A stretch of DNA of 64,000 nt from Aradus depressus. Its lineage: Eukaryota; Arthropoda; Insecta; Hemiptera; Aradidae. The notes beneath the pieces were generated by a model. The model searched no databases. It was not told where the DNA came from and saw only the letters and a program-made list of their open reading frames with translations. The position numbers were made by a program, and so were the translations under genes. Below are positions 33,527 to 44,810 of the stretch, piece after piece (the stretch's first letter is position 1; each line of letters begins with the position of its first letter). The stretch lies in assembly GCA_963662175.1 (NCBI GenBank), contig OY759215.1, forward strand, positions 48,191,213-48,255,212, read 5' to 3'.

Positions 33527-34215
33527 AAAAAAAGTCGTCGATGAATCACCGGCAATATTCTTCCCCAGAACGAATTAATTAACTTTTCGCCCCCCCTCCA
33601 AAACCAGTTGACCGTGCGCTAATATTCAACAGTTTACTTACATAGGGGAACCTAAATCCTCATATTAAATTTTGTGTCTATAAATTCATTATATTGGCAG
33701 TTAATAGGATTTTTGAATTGAGTCCCATCCCCTGAATCCCCCTTCCCTTCAGCTGATATCGCTGAAATTTGATAGGTTATTTTATTGGATTTTGACTTCA
33801 AATATGAAATTTCATGTCGTTGAGCCCTCCCTCCGATCCCCTCTTCCCTTCTGCAGATTCAATTGAAAATTAATAAGTGCCGTTCTTATGAGATTTTGAA
33901 TCCACATATGAAATTTTGTGTAGATACATCTATTACAACGGCAGTTATCAAAGTTTTTGAGTTAAGTATCTCCCCTAATCCCCCCCTTCGACTGATTTGG
34001 CTGAAAAACAATATGTGTCATCGTTAGAGAGGTCTGGATACACATATAAAATTTCGTATTGATACATTTATTTTATCGGATGTTATTGTGTTCACAAACA
34101 TACTTTTTTCTTCATATTTGGATCTAGAGATCAGAAAACATGAAATTCCGTTGAAAACTGTGCATCGAATTTTTGGCCGATTACATCACTTCCCCTATAC
34201 TTCTCACCTACTTCG
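33527..34215 (-). repeat. Rep-B reference copy, full length, minus strand
   Basis: Starts aaagtcgtcgatgaatcacc then ggcaatattcttccccagaa, followed by three or four internal units each with a C-rich block (ctccgatcccctcttccctt and similar) and acatatgaaattttgtgtag, then ggatctagagatcagaaaac and ttttggccgattacatcact. It ends cccctatacttctcaccta. Ends in A-tract/hairpin on one side and the palindromic start on the other. Confidence 0.85.
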
Positions 34216-34612
34216 AGTAGAAGGAGAGGAGATGTAATTAAACACTAAATTATTGTGGCTCTTAATAAAGATGTGAGTTACAGAGTTTGTATATACTCTG
34301 TACGTTTCACAAAAAAGCACAGTACATCCACAACTGCAGTACCTACTACTATAGTGAGACTGCGGGTAGTATTTGAAATTCTTAGTAGCAAGCTGGGAAC
34401 GCAGTGGGAGCCTTCAAGGCTGGGTAAACCGAATAGTTTTCATAATACTGTGCATAATCGAATTTCTTTCTTCAAAGTTGTGCTTCACACTCTACCTTCA
34501 CAAGCATACTAACAATACACCTGATCTGAAGACCTTCTCCCTACCAACCGGAAGTTCGAGCGTTCGCGTCCCATCGGTATAATACATTTAAAATTTATAT
34601 TATACAGGGTGT
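34216..34612. other. Intronic sequence, unassigned
   Basis: Short open frames without recognised domains. Confidence 0.3.
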
Positions 34613-34614
34613 AA

Positions 34615-35554
34615 CAAGTCGAGAGGGCGATACTTGGGGATCTTATAGTAAATTTAATTCTGAACAAAAAAATTCCTATAAACATAAGTCCGCAAATGCT
34701 TTGTTTAAAAGTTATAATTAAAAAACTGCAGGGCAAAGAAAGAAATACCTGCAATTGTTATAAGGGTTTAGGGTCTGAATAGGGTTCAAAGTTCAATACC
34801 ATTCATGTTTATGAATGTTGGGTTCTATTTCAATGCAACTAATCTCATTTATTGTGAATTAGTTTTGCATAAAATGCCGCGAATGTTCAAGAATGCGGAA
34901 TATGCAGATATTCTATTTGTGTACGGTTTTTGTAACGGGAACAGTGATGCAGCTGTTGAGTACCAAAGACGTTTCCCTCTTCGACGGATCCCCCATCGAA
35001 GGGTTTTCCAGGCTTCTTATCAACGAATAAGAGAAACTGGCCGTGTTACAGAGCTGCCTACCAGAATAATTAATCCACGAGTCAATGTAAATCGAAGTGA
35101 AAATAACATCAGAGCTTTTGAAGTAAATCCGACGACAAGCCCACGTCGAACCGGGCTTCACATGCAGGTTTCGCATATGAAAGTGTACAGAACCCTAAGG
35201 AGCGAACGTATGTACCCCTATCATTTTAATTCAGTACAGTATTTAGTACAGGGTGATGGTGAAGCAAGGATGCAATTCTGTAACTGGTATCTTCGTCGTT
35301 TAGCATCCAATCATCACTTTGGTAACAACATCTTATGGACAGATGAGGCTACATGAATGGTATTGAACTTTGAACCCTATTCAGATCCTAAGCCCTTATA
35401 CCAATTGCAGGTATTTCTTTCTTTGTCCTGCAGTTTTTTCATTATAACTTTTAAACAAAGCATTTGCGGACCTATGTTTATAGGAACTTTTTTGTTCAGA
35501 ATTAAGTTTACTATAAGATCCCTAAGTATCGCCCTCTCGACTTGTTACACCCTG
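34615..35554 (+). mobile_element. Tc1/mariner-like transposon, long inverted repeats, internally deleted
   Basis: Inverted repeats of about 195-200 bp (34615-34809 and 35352-35554) start cagggtgtaacaagtcgaga and are over 90 percent matched by eye, flanked by TA. Between them lies only the N-terminal half of a transposase. The deletion junction is where the coding sequence meets the right repeat. Confidence 0.88.
34874..35356 (+). pseudogene. Transposase N-terminal half (helix-turn-helix to first catalytic Asp)
   Basis: From the ATG at 34874 the protein begins MPRMFKNAEYADILFVYG. It has a winged or helix-turn-helix region (RRIPHRRVFQASYQRIRETG), a basic linker, an S-x-M-x-V-x-R-T-L helix and then the pre-catalytic FCNWYLRRL. 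It ends ILWTDEAT, where D is the first DDE residue, followed by TGA inside the right inverted repeat. The second and third catalytic acids are absent. I chose the ATG at 34874, not 34805, because MPR-x-F-x-N-x-E-Y-A-D is the usual start of this insect transposase family. The product cannot be catalytic; a DNA-binding repressor is possible (inference). Confidence 0.82.
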
Positions 35555-35556
35555 TA

Positions 35557-36989
35557 TATATGTATATATAAAGTTGTTTATTTTAAATAAAAATATACAA
35601 TGAACAGTATAAAGAAAATATTACTTCAACATTAGACAATGGTAAATGGTTGGACCATATCTCTCCTAGCTACTGTTAGTATGGTTAAATTATATTTTAG
35701 GATAGGATAGGATTTGGAGTTTAAGGAGGCAAAACTGCAAAGGTCATCAGCATCCAATATATTTGGCGTATCAACCTTGATGATTAGAAGAAAAAAAAAA
35801 AAATGTGGCAAATCTGGTATCTGTACAATTTCAAGCCTCATGCTCCAATTCGTTATTTCTTTATTATTATTTTTTTTCACATGGATACATTCATACTAAT
35901 CAGTGGAAATAAATAAACTAATAGTGAAAAAATAAAACAAACAATAACAATAAATATAAGAATAAACAAACAGCAGTAACAGTAAAAATATAGTCACACG
36001 GGAATTCATAAGCATATTTACAAAAACATGCATTCAACAGAATATACATATATACTCATGCACACATACCTCATATAGATATGAATAATAAGCAAAAAAT
36101 AAATAAATATAGATAATAAGTATATACATATATAGGTAACCTATAGCCTTTCTTTTTATTATGCCATGAGGCATTTCTTGTCTTTTTTTTTTCTTCTATA
36201 ATTAATAATAAAAAGTATAATAACAAATACACAATTCTTGAGGTAAAATAAAGAAAATAATAATAGAAATAAAATAAGTGATAAAAATGAATAATAATAA
36301 AAAGAGATATATAAAATGTAGATAAATAACATTTAAAAAAATGACTAACATTTAAAAAAATAAATAACTTTAAAAAAAATAAATAACATTTAAAAAATGT
36401 AAATAATAGAATAAAATAAAATAAATGAAATTTAAATTTTATATTTATTCTACTTGTTAGGAAGAGCTTGGCAATTTGTCGATAGCCCTTCGCTAAATTA
36501 AAACAGTTGAAGAGACAAAAAATGAAAGTAAAATAAGATAAATTCAAAATTGCTCTACAAAACCCTTTAACATATAGGCACTGAGCACACTGATATATTT
36601 TGAAGACTTACATTCATAGAAATGTTTTGTTTATTTCAATGTCATGAACACATTTTACAATATTTCAATCAATACAGTTGTGTAACCTTTGTGTTTAATG
36701 TAATTATCCTGTTTACACAATTGAGGGAGGTGTTCCCCTGTTAACATTTTGGACATGGCAATTATTTTGTGTGTGGAGTTGAGTGGAGTTGTAGCTATGT
36801 AGATGACATACAGACGTGGATCCTATTACTCTCCAATCTGAATCAATCCCAGTCAGGTTAGCTCGTTACCTCAAAGCCATCTCACCCTGCCTCATCACAC
36901 CAAACCACCTTCTTGTATAATTAGTCAATTATATATATATTTTTTCTGTTATTCCATTAAACTTCAGCAAAAAAAACACGTAAACAAAC
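35557..36989. other. Intronic sequence, AT-rich, unassigned
   Basis: Long A/T-rich low-complexity runs at 36070-36430. The open frame there on the minus strand is compositional. No recognised element. Confidence 0.35.
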
Positions 36990-37450
36990 TACAGTCAATG
37001 GACCATACTAACTCCACACGACACGGTTCTTATAGAATTATTTATAAATGTTTATTAAATATATATATATACATATATATATATACGTATATATATTTCT
37101 TTAAGAATGATTTTCTTTCGCGACGTCGTTTCGGTGCGATTACACGCCCCTTAGATCACAAACAGTGAAATATAGAAGAAAAAAAAAATATATATATATA
37201 ATTAACATGTAACAATAAAGTGAATAGTAAGTAACTAATACAATTAATGGAATAATAAAAATATTAAATAAAAATAATTACGATAGAACTTATAGGATAT
37301 TGGGATAGGATTTTTTTTATTGTATTCATTGCTTTCAAGAAGGGAAGAAGGGCATTGAAGAAGTTGATTCCTTTATTAAATATATATATATTTACATATA
37401 TATATACGTATATATATATTTCAAAAAAAGAGGAACATTGACTAGTTATA
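36990..37450 (-). repeat. Rep-C copy, minus strand
   Basis: cgacgtcgtttcggtgcgat is an eroded inverse motif; ttttattgtattcattgctt, tcaagaagggaagaagggca and gaagttgattcctttatta match 47534-47600. A 50-bp AT block (tacatatatatatacgtata) occurs at both 37051-37096 and 37376-37423. Confidence 0.55.
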
Positions 37451-39120
37451 TTTTTTTCTAATGACCAGAAATGCTTCAGATAATGTCAAAATTTTAAGTT
37501 TTTAAAATATTGCACGCAGCTTCATGTTTCATTAATAATATTCTTATTTTGAAGTCTGAAAATATTAGTGGTAAAAACATCCCAATATTAAGCCGAAATT
37601 AATAATAGAATGGAAATATGCACATTATGAATAATAGACATTAAAAAATAAATTCCTATGTAATATAAAGTATCTCATTTTATGTTGAATTGATGGTCTT
37701 GTCATTGATACTCCCATCCAAAACCGATCGCCTGCGGAAAGAAAAAGTTTATTTTCTATTTTTCAACGTATGTATAGGGTATACTTTCGGAAAACTTGTT
37801 TTTTGTGTTATATTTTATTCTGATTTTCTATTTTATTTTCTTGAAACTTTTTGTAATACGATTGTAATAATGAAGTCGAACTTCTTGCCTAAATCATATA
37901 CCTACCTAGTATTTCTTGAAAACTAATAAATTGAATTGAATCATTAAAGATTTGTAAAATTTCGTTGAGGATATGAATGGTAGTTATAATAAATAATGGA
38001 GGGATAAAAAAAATAAAAAATATATTTACTGAAAATAAACCCTTTTCGTGTTGGCGTTGAAACGTATTTCAAGAGGTATCTTTTTCTTTTATATTTGGTT
38101 TTACATGCAATTAAACCACACCTAGTCTTTAAAAAAAAAACACGAAGAGAATATAGAAACACATAATTTATTATTTATGAAATACCTACATTTTTAAAGG
38201 TGAAAAGAAATCTGAGAGGACTTAGATTATTATTCTTTGACTGAAAAGAAATCCTTCAAACTTACTTTGCACTGCATATTTAAGTACTTTTTTTACAATT
38301 GTTTTAGCCTGCATTAACATATAATGCAAGAAAGTAATGAAGACATTTTATGTTTCTATATTTATGTGAGAACTTAGCCAATATTAAGTTTTAGATGGTT
38401 GTTAATCTTACGAAGGTCTTTTAAAAGAGGAGACGGTCGCAGAAATTCAAAGTCACTTCAATAAATAACTTTATCAAGTTAGACTCGCCCAAGGAGACAG
38501 AACGGAATCTATTTTTCATTTTATAAGCAATAAATAAATATTTCGAAAATTCAAAATAAATAATTATTTTTCTCTCCAGTATTTCTTCTTTGAAAATTTT
38601 GTAGTAAAAGCGAGGTAATAAAAGCAAGGTAGTTAGTGTTGAGAAATATTAAGAACGAAGATTATTTAAGGTGGCAATAAGTCGCGGTTCCACCTCTTCA
38701 ACCTTCGTGGGGGGTTATGTGGTAAGTGTTGTGAAGATAATGTACGTATTGCTTGGTTTGTATTTGTGTAAAGTATGCTAAAAAACCGTATGTAATTAGT
38801 TCGTTTGTTTCGGGTACTGTATGTAACATGAAGTGTTCTTTTTTATTTTTATTTTATTTACGAACAGATAACGAACAACTGTATGCATGTATACAACAAA
38901 CAAATGTGCTAAGAGAGAAAAAATGTCGTAATGTCAGAGGAGAGAAATTAGAAGTTCTACTAGAGGGAGTGACATAAAAACAACTAACATACTAATTGTT
39001 TGTAGAAATTACGGATTACCCGTCAATAATGATGAACAAGAGGGAATGATTATAGGAGAATTTAGGAACATGTCAGTTTCCACAATAAGGAACCAATGAT
39101 TTTTTTTATTGAAAGAAAGG
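37451..39120. other. Intronic sequence, unassigned
   Basis: Several 60-80 codon frames without recognised domains or supporting splice phases. One at 38753-38977 has fewer low-complexity residues but is unassigned. Confidence 0.3.
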
Positions 39121-39412
39121 CGAGGACGACGGTAGTTTAGAGGTACCGTGCTAGGCTATTGATCTCGAAATCGCGGATTCGAAACCCGCCCTTAGGTTTT
39201 TTTAAGGTCAGTACGTCGTCCTTCGGATGGTACGTTAATCGATGTTGCCGAGCCTGTCCGATGTCAGGTACTCTTTGAAGACCCCTTACCCTAGGTATAA
39301 TAAACGTAGATAAGTCAAAAGGACTCTCACAGTCGGTCTCATGTCAGAGTGACGAAAGAGCTCTCTGGTAGTAGGCAATATGACCCATAGTTGAAGCCCG
39401 AGCATGAGTCAC
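39121..39412 (+). mobile_element. SINE copy, diverged head
   Basis: acggtagtttagaggtaccg (damaged A box), aatcgcggattcgaaacccg (B box one mismatch), acgtcgtccttcggatggta, gtactctttgaagacccctt and gagctctctggtagtaggc to cgagcatgagtcacaataac. Confidence 0.85.
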
Positions 39413-40044
39413 AATAACTAATAGAAGAAATATGTTTAGACATAAAATTATGGAAAAACATTTTTTTTTATAAAATAATAAGTTGTTTCAGTAATTTTGA
39501 AGACAGAAGAACAAAATATTTTTAATTTCAAGAAGCATGAAGAATGAAATTTGTCTATGTTCAGAAGAGGTAGTGAGTAATTGAACAGAAATTGTTTTGA
39601 AGGTTGAAGGCGAGTTATTTCGTGAAAAATTGAAGACTTATGTAAAAAGACAATTTACAGTACCTACTAACAAAATAAGTAACTTTGAAGGTGTTATTGC
39701 GAGAAAACTGGTGATTTTTTTTTTTGAAGTAACTCATTTTTACTGTTAATTTAGAAACAGTCATAATAATTAAATTCCGAAAAATCAGGAACTTGTTTAA
39801 ATAATTCAGTTTTTCAGTCTGTGAAATCTTCACTCTTTATTGTATTGTTCTTCTGCTTCCTTGGACCAAAATTTGATCAAGAAATCTTCTATTTACTAAA
39901 AAGAACTGTTCTTTTTAACCAGAGTTTGACAAAAGCTATTTAAAAACTGAATTCTCAAAAGTACTTACGGATTTTTTTGGAATTTAATTAATTCGATATA
40001 TGATAAATTACAAGTATAATATGTGTTGTAGTTGTAAACCTTGT
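39413..40044. other. Intronic sequence, unassigned
   Basis: AT-rich. No recognised feature. Confidence 0.3.
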
Positions 40045-40132
40045 TATACCATCCAATTGTTCATTTCCCTTCGCCTCCCTTCCATATAAATTCGTTCTAT
40101 ACTGGCATTACTGATTGTGAGTGAGATAAAAA
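40045..40132 (+). repeat. Rep-D arm fragment
   Basis: ttgttataccatccaattgt to tatactggcattactgattg. Weakly matched to 30805-30900. Confidence 0.45.
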
Positions 40133-40134
40133 TA

Positions 40135-40910
40135 CAGTAAAATCCGGTTATAACGATATTCAAGGGACCAAAAAAAATACACCGTTATATCCGGAATCGA
40201 ACTGTTAAGTAAGTGCGTCTTCTAGATCTTGATGTTGACTGCTTCTAAGTTTTTTTTTTTTCAAAGTCACATCCTTTTCAAACATTTCTTTGATTTTGTC
40301 TCTGGATTTCCAGATTGTCGATATCGTAGACTGGGAAATTCGAAGCTCAGACACTAAGTTTTTGATTGTTTCTCCTTTCTCAATCCTATTTATGATTTTC
40401 ACTTTTTCTTCAATAGAAAATGCGTGACGTTTGTTCGAAGTCATTTTCAATTCAATTTTTACACTGTCAAGATCCCTACGGAGGCAAAGGAAAGACTAAT
40501 CTGAAACTAGGAATGTAAGCACTAGAAGGGAGTTCGAAGAAACGACAAGGGGAAAATGGTATGTTTGGAAATGGAATGACTCATTGCGCTCGAAAAGAGT
40601 AAACAAGAACCGTGTTTAAAACCCATTACTATAATGTTCGTATTTTTCATCCGTTCAAAACTCATACTGTTTTACTCAATTATGTATGTATGTGCGTACA
40701 TACATACATATTATATCGTTACAACCGGTATGAAAAAACAACATTTTCTTATGTTTTAGACAGTTTTATACGGAATATCGTTATACCGAACATCGTTATA
40801 TCCGTATTTATTTCTTCACATTTAAATAGCAAACCAAACTAGATACGGGTTTTACATCGTTATATCCGGAAAATCGTTACATCAGGAATCGTTATAAAAG
40901 GATTTTACTA
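40135..40910. mobile_element. Pogo/Tigger-like transposon, internally deleted
   Basis: Inverted repeats cagtaaaatccggttataac and gttataaaaggattttacta, next to TA dinucleotides. The motif cgttatatccgg recurs near both ends, a plausible transposase-binding array. It holds a short transposase remnant on the minus strand. Full-length relatives are several times longer. Confidence 0.82.
40205..40450 (-). pseudogene. Pogo/Tigger transposase, DNA-binding domain only
   Basis: 81 codons starting MKMTSNKRHAFSIEEKVKII. It shows the CENP-B/psq-type helix-turn-helix: S-I-E-E-K-V-K-I-I-N-R-I-E-K-G-E, then LVSELRISQSTISTIWK and RDKI. The frame ends at the left inverted repeat. The second helix-turn-helix and the DDE domain are deleted. 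The remaining frame is intact, so a short binding protein is conceivable; no evidence of expression. Confidence 0.85.
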
Positions 40911-41264
40911 TATGTTTTTTATTCTTCAGCACCACTTTACGTTGGGCCTAAGTACATTTTACAAGATACCGCTCATAGACAATTTTATTGATAAAAAGCT
41001 AATTTCAAAATTGGTGCAACGTTGTTCTATGACCTAATTCAGTTGAGGATGTGTGTCCTCTTAGCTGCTCTCTACTTCTCTTAGTTCGACAAAGTCTTTA
41101 CTTTGAAATGTCTTGGAGTCTTTCTTTTATTTTAGTTCTTTTTTCTGTTCTTTGCTTTTAGAAGACATCCGTAACTTCTCAATTTGTCCCACGCTCAAGG
41201 ACCTAAGGTTTTTTTTTACTTCATGACAACATTGGAAGCTCATTGTATGCTTTAAATTCTTTTA
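40911..41264. other. Intronic sequence, unassigned
   Basis: No recognised feature. Confidence 0.3.
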
Positions 41265-41610
41265 CTACGACCAGTTATACGAAGTATAGAGAAAAATATA
41301 TAGTCGGTCAAAAATTCGATGCGGATTTTTCGGCGGACATTCATGTTTCCCGACCTTCAGATTCCAAATATGAAGAAATATTATGTCTGTGTAAGTGTGT
41401 GCGAAATCAAATGAAAAGGTGTGTGTTTGAGCATTATAACTCCCGATAGAATGAATGTATCAACACGAAATTTTATTTGTGAATCCAAAAACCTCTAACA
41501 ATGACAATTATTACTTTTCAGCCAAATCGACCAAAGGGAAGGGGGGGATTAGGGGAAAGGCTTAACTCAAAACTCTGATAACTGCCGTTATAATGAATGC
41601 GTGGTGTATA
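41265..41610 (+). repeat. Rep-B copy, 5' half
   Basis: ccagttatacgaagtataga, cggtcaaaaattcgatgcgg, tataactcccgatagaatga, gccaaatcgaccaaagggaa and taactgccgttataatgaat. Truncated after the second unit. Confidence 0.82.
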
Positions 41611-41904
41611 TACACAAGGTGTATATGTGAAGTTTGTTCTCGTTACAATAAATATATAAAAACTACTCCTAAACTAAAACTAAACTTGGGTCTAGGATTT
41701 TCGCACGAATACAACACTCTTACTATAAATATAAGAATATATTAAAAATTTCATAGAAGGGAATATAATATGAATTATTCCTGTTCGCCATCTGAGTCAC
41801 AACAGACCAGCTGTGACTCAGATGAAGAACAGGAGTAATTTTATCCTGTCCTCATCCCTGAAATTTTAAACTGTTAATTTTTTAGTATTTTTTAATTTTT
41901 TATA
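41611..41904. other. Intronic sequence with a short inverted repeat
   Basis: cctgttcgccatctgagtca and its complement (gactcagatgaagaacagg) at 41779-41837 form a tight hairpin. The rest is unassigned. Confidence 0.5.
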
Positions 41905-42470
41905 ACTTTAGTAAAAGTATCGGGATCGTGTGAAAATCCGAGACCGAGATTTTAGCGGATTTTCATGTTTCAATACCTTTTGACCATTTTTGAGATGATG
42001 TCTGTGAGTGTGTGTGGTTATGTGATTGGAAAATTGTGACCGCTCTACCACAAAAAACGATTGTCACTATGAAATTTGAAAGAGGTCACATGTGCTTACT
42101 TAGATCGTATTAAATTTTGGCCGAAATCGCACGAAAGTTGAGACCAAAATAAACTTTACAAGATACCGCTTATGTTTATGACCTAGTCAACAATCGTTTC
42201 AAGTAAAAGTTGTAGAAAAACTCAAAATACATATTTTCATATGAAATATAATTTTTGCAGGTCATCCGGTATTTGAGGTACATGCAGAAAAACTGTATTT
42301 TTAGACGTTTCCTTGATTTACACGAAAAAGGTCAGTCCTATCGTAAATTTGGTTCTTACTAAATTTTCAATCGTTGTTAAATTAATTAGTATCAAAGTTA
42401 CAGCGCCTCAAAGAACGACAAATAAATTTCATGGGAAATATTTTTTTTTTTAAGTTTAAATTGTATCGCG
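41905..42470 (+). repeat. Rep-F copy
   Basis: gtgaaaatccgagaccgaga, ttttggccgaaatcgcacga, ctttacaagataccgcttat and tcatccggtatttgaggtac. Collinear with 30165-30720. Confidence 0.65.
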
Positions 42471-42544
42471 TAGCGAATTATAAAATATTTCTTTATTATT
42501 GGTACTTTTAATGAAAAATTATAAAAAAGATGAACAAAATCAAA

Positions 42545-42665
42545 TATATGTGATGTGGCCATTACAGGTCTTTCTCATACCTACCACTCTTATCGATCAC
42601 TCTCTCCTTCTCCCCCTTAAAATATACTGGCAACACTCAGAATTATGCTGTACAATAAAATAAAA
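42545..42665 (+). repeat. Rep-D single arm
   Basis: tatatgtgatgtggccatta, caggtctttctcatacctac, tatactggcaacactcagaa and ttatgctgtacaataaaat. Confidence 0.65.
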
Positions 42666-42762
42666 AAATACCACTGACGCTAACTCATTACATTCATATA
42701 CACACACATACTTTCGCTCTTTAAATTGTTTTGTTCTTTTGAATATTTTATCGCAATGCCTC

Positions 42763-42790
42763 ATGATGAGGGCAACCTCGAAAGCCGGTA
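42763..42790 (+). ncRNA. Hammerhead-like motif, variant
   Basis: atgatga (one off CTGATGA) with a stem GAGG-GCAA-CCTC and then GAAAGCCGG. A different stem sequence from 27660 or 4790 in the same frame of fixed bases. Confidence 0.35.
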
Positions 42791-43855
42791 AAATCTATGA
42801 GAGATTACATTTTTATTTTGTTATCTGCCACACAACGTTTACACTGGTCAGGAAAGCAGCCTTCTGGTCTGAGATGTGCCTCGGAAAAGTCAATGAAGAA
42901 GTTATTTTCCCTTCAGAGATGGAGAGAGAGAAGCTAAAAGCTAAATTCCAATTTGGTCTGAAGTCAACTAAGGTCGAGAATGGTGTGTCTCGAGAGGCCC
43001 CTTATACCAGAAATTAAGGGATTGAGAAAAACGAGTTTTCTTCACTGCTTGGTATAAAAATAAATGTACTTATTTCTTTAATTAGTTTTAGGTAGGTGGA
43101 CTCTTATATGAAAAACCTTCACATAAATGTGAATTAGTCGTTTTCACACAAACTTTCATTACTATGCAAATGGACCGCCTCGACTATCTTTTCAAAAAAT
43201 TGGGAAAAAAAACAGCCATGATGAAAATCCGCTATTAAAGACAGGAACTAAAAATCAACCTAGACCTTGGTGTAAAATTTTATGTAATTGTTCCGAGTTC
43301 AGGGGGCTACAGCGTTTCGTTAGTTCGGTGAACATCGACATTGATCTCACCCGTTAGCGCATGAGAAAAATGCGTTCGGGAGATGAGCGACTTTTAGAAA
43401 ATTTGGGGTGGCCGACCTCTCTCCCGAGAATTAGGATGTTTTCGTAGATGGTTATCTATGTCAAGTAGTGGTGGGGATACAGCAGCATCTCATTTTGAAG
43501 ATCTTATTAACGGAACAACTTTTGTCTGAAAGTTTATTTCATAACTGGCACTCTGTCAAAATGGCGGCTTAAAGTTTGTCTTTATTGATGATAGAGGATT
43601 GCTGTCACTCCAATAACGCCACCCCTCCCCCCTCCTCTCCGCAAGAAATAGCTTATTCTTATACAATATAACATGCTTTAGCTAGCACAACTTTAGATTC
43701 GCATCTGGGAACTAAGAAGGACTCAATAAATACCTCTCGCTGCAAAATAAAAATCTAGATATTAATATATTTTGCTCTCCAGATCCTCCGTCGAAATCAA
43801 TCTGGAATTATAATATGCATTCCCAGAAATCATAAAGAAAATGTTATAGTAAAGA
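42791..43855. other. Intronic sequence, unassigned
   Basis: A 92-codon plus-strand frame at 42739-43017 and GC-richer sequence at 43290-43480 have no recognised family. Confidence 0.3.
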
Positions 43856-44030
43856 AAAAAAATCATCGTCAATATAGTTCACCAATCTAAAGTTATTTGT
43901 AAATTCTGAATGGTTAGATGGGGACAGCGCGATTGATTCTGTGCTCCCTCCAAGTTATTTAATTCCCTCTTCCTCTTTTTCTCGATTTGACTGAAAATAT
44001 GTTACCTTTTTCTTTTTGGAGGTTGTAGTG
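43856..44030 (-). repeat. Rep-B arm, minus strand, first piece
   Basis: aaaatcatcgtcaatatagt, then gtgctccctccaagttattt and tctcgatttgactgaaaata. Interrupted by the MITE 44031-44587. Confidence 0.55.
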
Positions 44031-44587
44031 GATGTGCTGTATTTAATAAAACAACACAGAGTTGTTGTCCACCCACTAGTATATTTGGTACAGCCAACTA
44101 TCAGTCACGTTGGTCCATCTTCAGTGCTAATTCTACAAATTTTTTTTTTTTTTGAGATCTAATGTACTGGATATTAGCCATGCCTTCATGTGTTATTGGT
44201 TATTTACACAACATCTATTGTCCTGGATCAATTTTATCTATAACCTAAAACTCTCCCGGACAGGATTCGAACACAACCATGGTGAGATCAGCGAACCAAA
44301 TCCCGCACGGCCACCATAGCCCCCAATTGACAGATAAAAAATTCCATTAATAAAAATAACTATATGCATACAAAGTTAGAAATAAATAATATATATTAAT
44401 TCAAAAAGAATTGTCAATTAATATATTTTATTTATTTCTAAGCTTGTAAGCTTATATATATATTTATTATTAGTAATTTCTAACCTGTCAAGTGTAGAGA
44501 TCTGAAGACTGATGGCTGGCTCTGTCAAATAAAGTTGTGGGTGGACAACAACTCCGTGTTATTTATCGGAAATCAATACAGTACATA
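44031..44587. mobile_element. Foldback MITE with tRNA-like core
   Basis: Imperfect arms of about 100 bp: gagttgttgtccacccacta near 44062 and gtgggtggacaacaactccg near 44538, plus ggctgtaccaaata-like blocks in inverse. Inserted into a Rep-B copy. Confidence 0.75.
44247..44322 (-). repeat. tRNA-derived SINE-head-like sequence
   Basis: The minus strand reads ggggctatggtggccgtgcg and ttgtgttcgaatcctgtccg. The second matches a pol III B box with one change. It does not fold as a full tRNA by eye, so it is a SINE head or tRNA relic, not a tRNA gene. It differs from the main SINE family. Confidence 0.45.
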
Positions 44588-44804
44588 TGCTTCACCTTTA
44601 TGGAAGTTTAAACCCATATTCAAATACATGTCGATATATTCATTTCTATGAGAGTTATTAAGTTACTGATGTGAACGTCCTTCGAATCATCTTAAATAAT
44701 GCTGGATGCATCATTTATGAGCTTCTGAACTGACATATAAAATGTTGCGTCGATAGATTCATTCTGTAACTAGTTATCATGATGATCACAAAAGCACAAA
44801 TTTC
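44588..44804 (-). repeat. Rep-B arm, minus strand, second piece
   Basis: catgtcgatatattcatttc, gagcttctgaactgacatat and gcgtcgatagattcattctg, then agttatcatgatgatcaca. Confidence 0.6.
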
Positions 44805-44810
44805 ATTTTA

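Noticed and set aside
34805..34873. Upstream ATG for the mariner-like transposase
   Set aside because: The extra 23 residues are hydrophobic and lie largely in the inverted repeat; the ATG at 34874 gives the usual family start.
36071..36547. 158-codon minus-strand frame rich in Phe, Tyr and Leu
   Set aside because: It comes from A/T low-complexity sequence; no hydrophobic periodicity or domain beyond composition.
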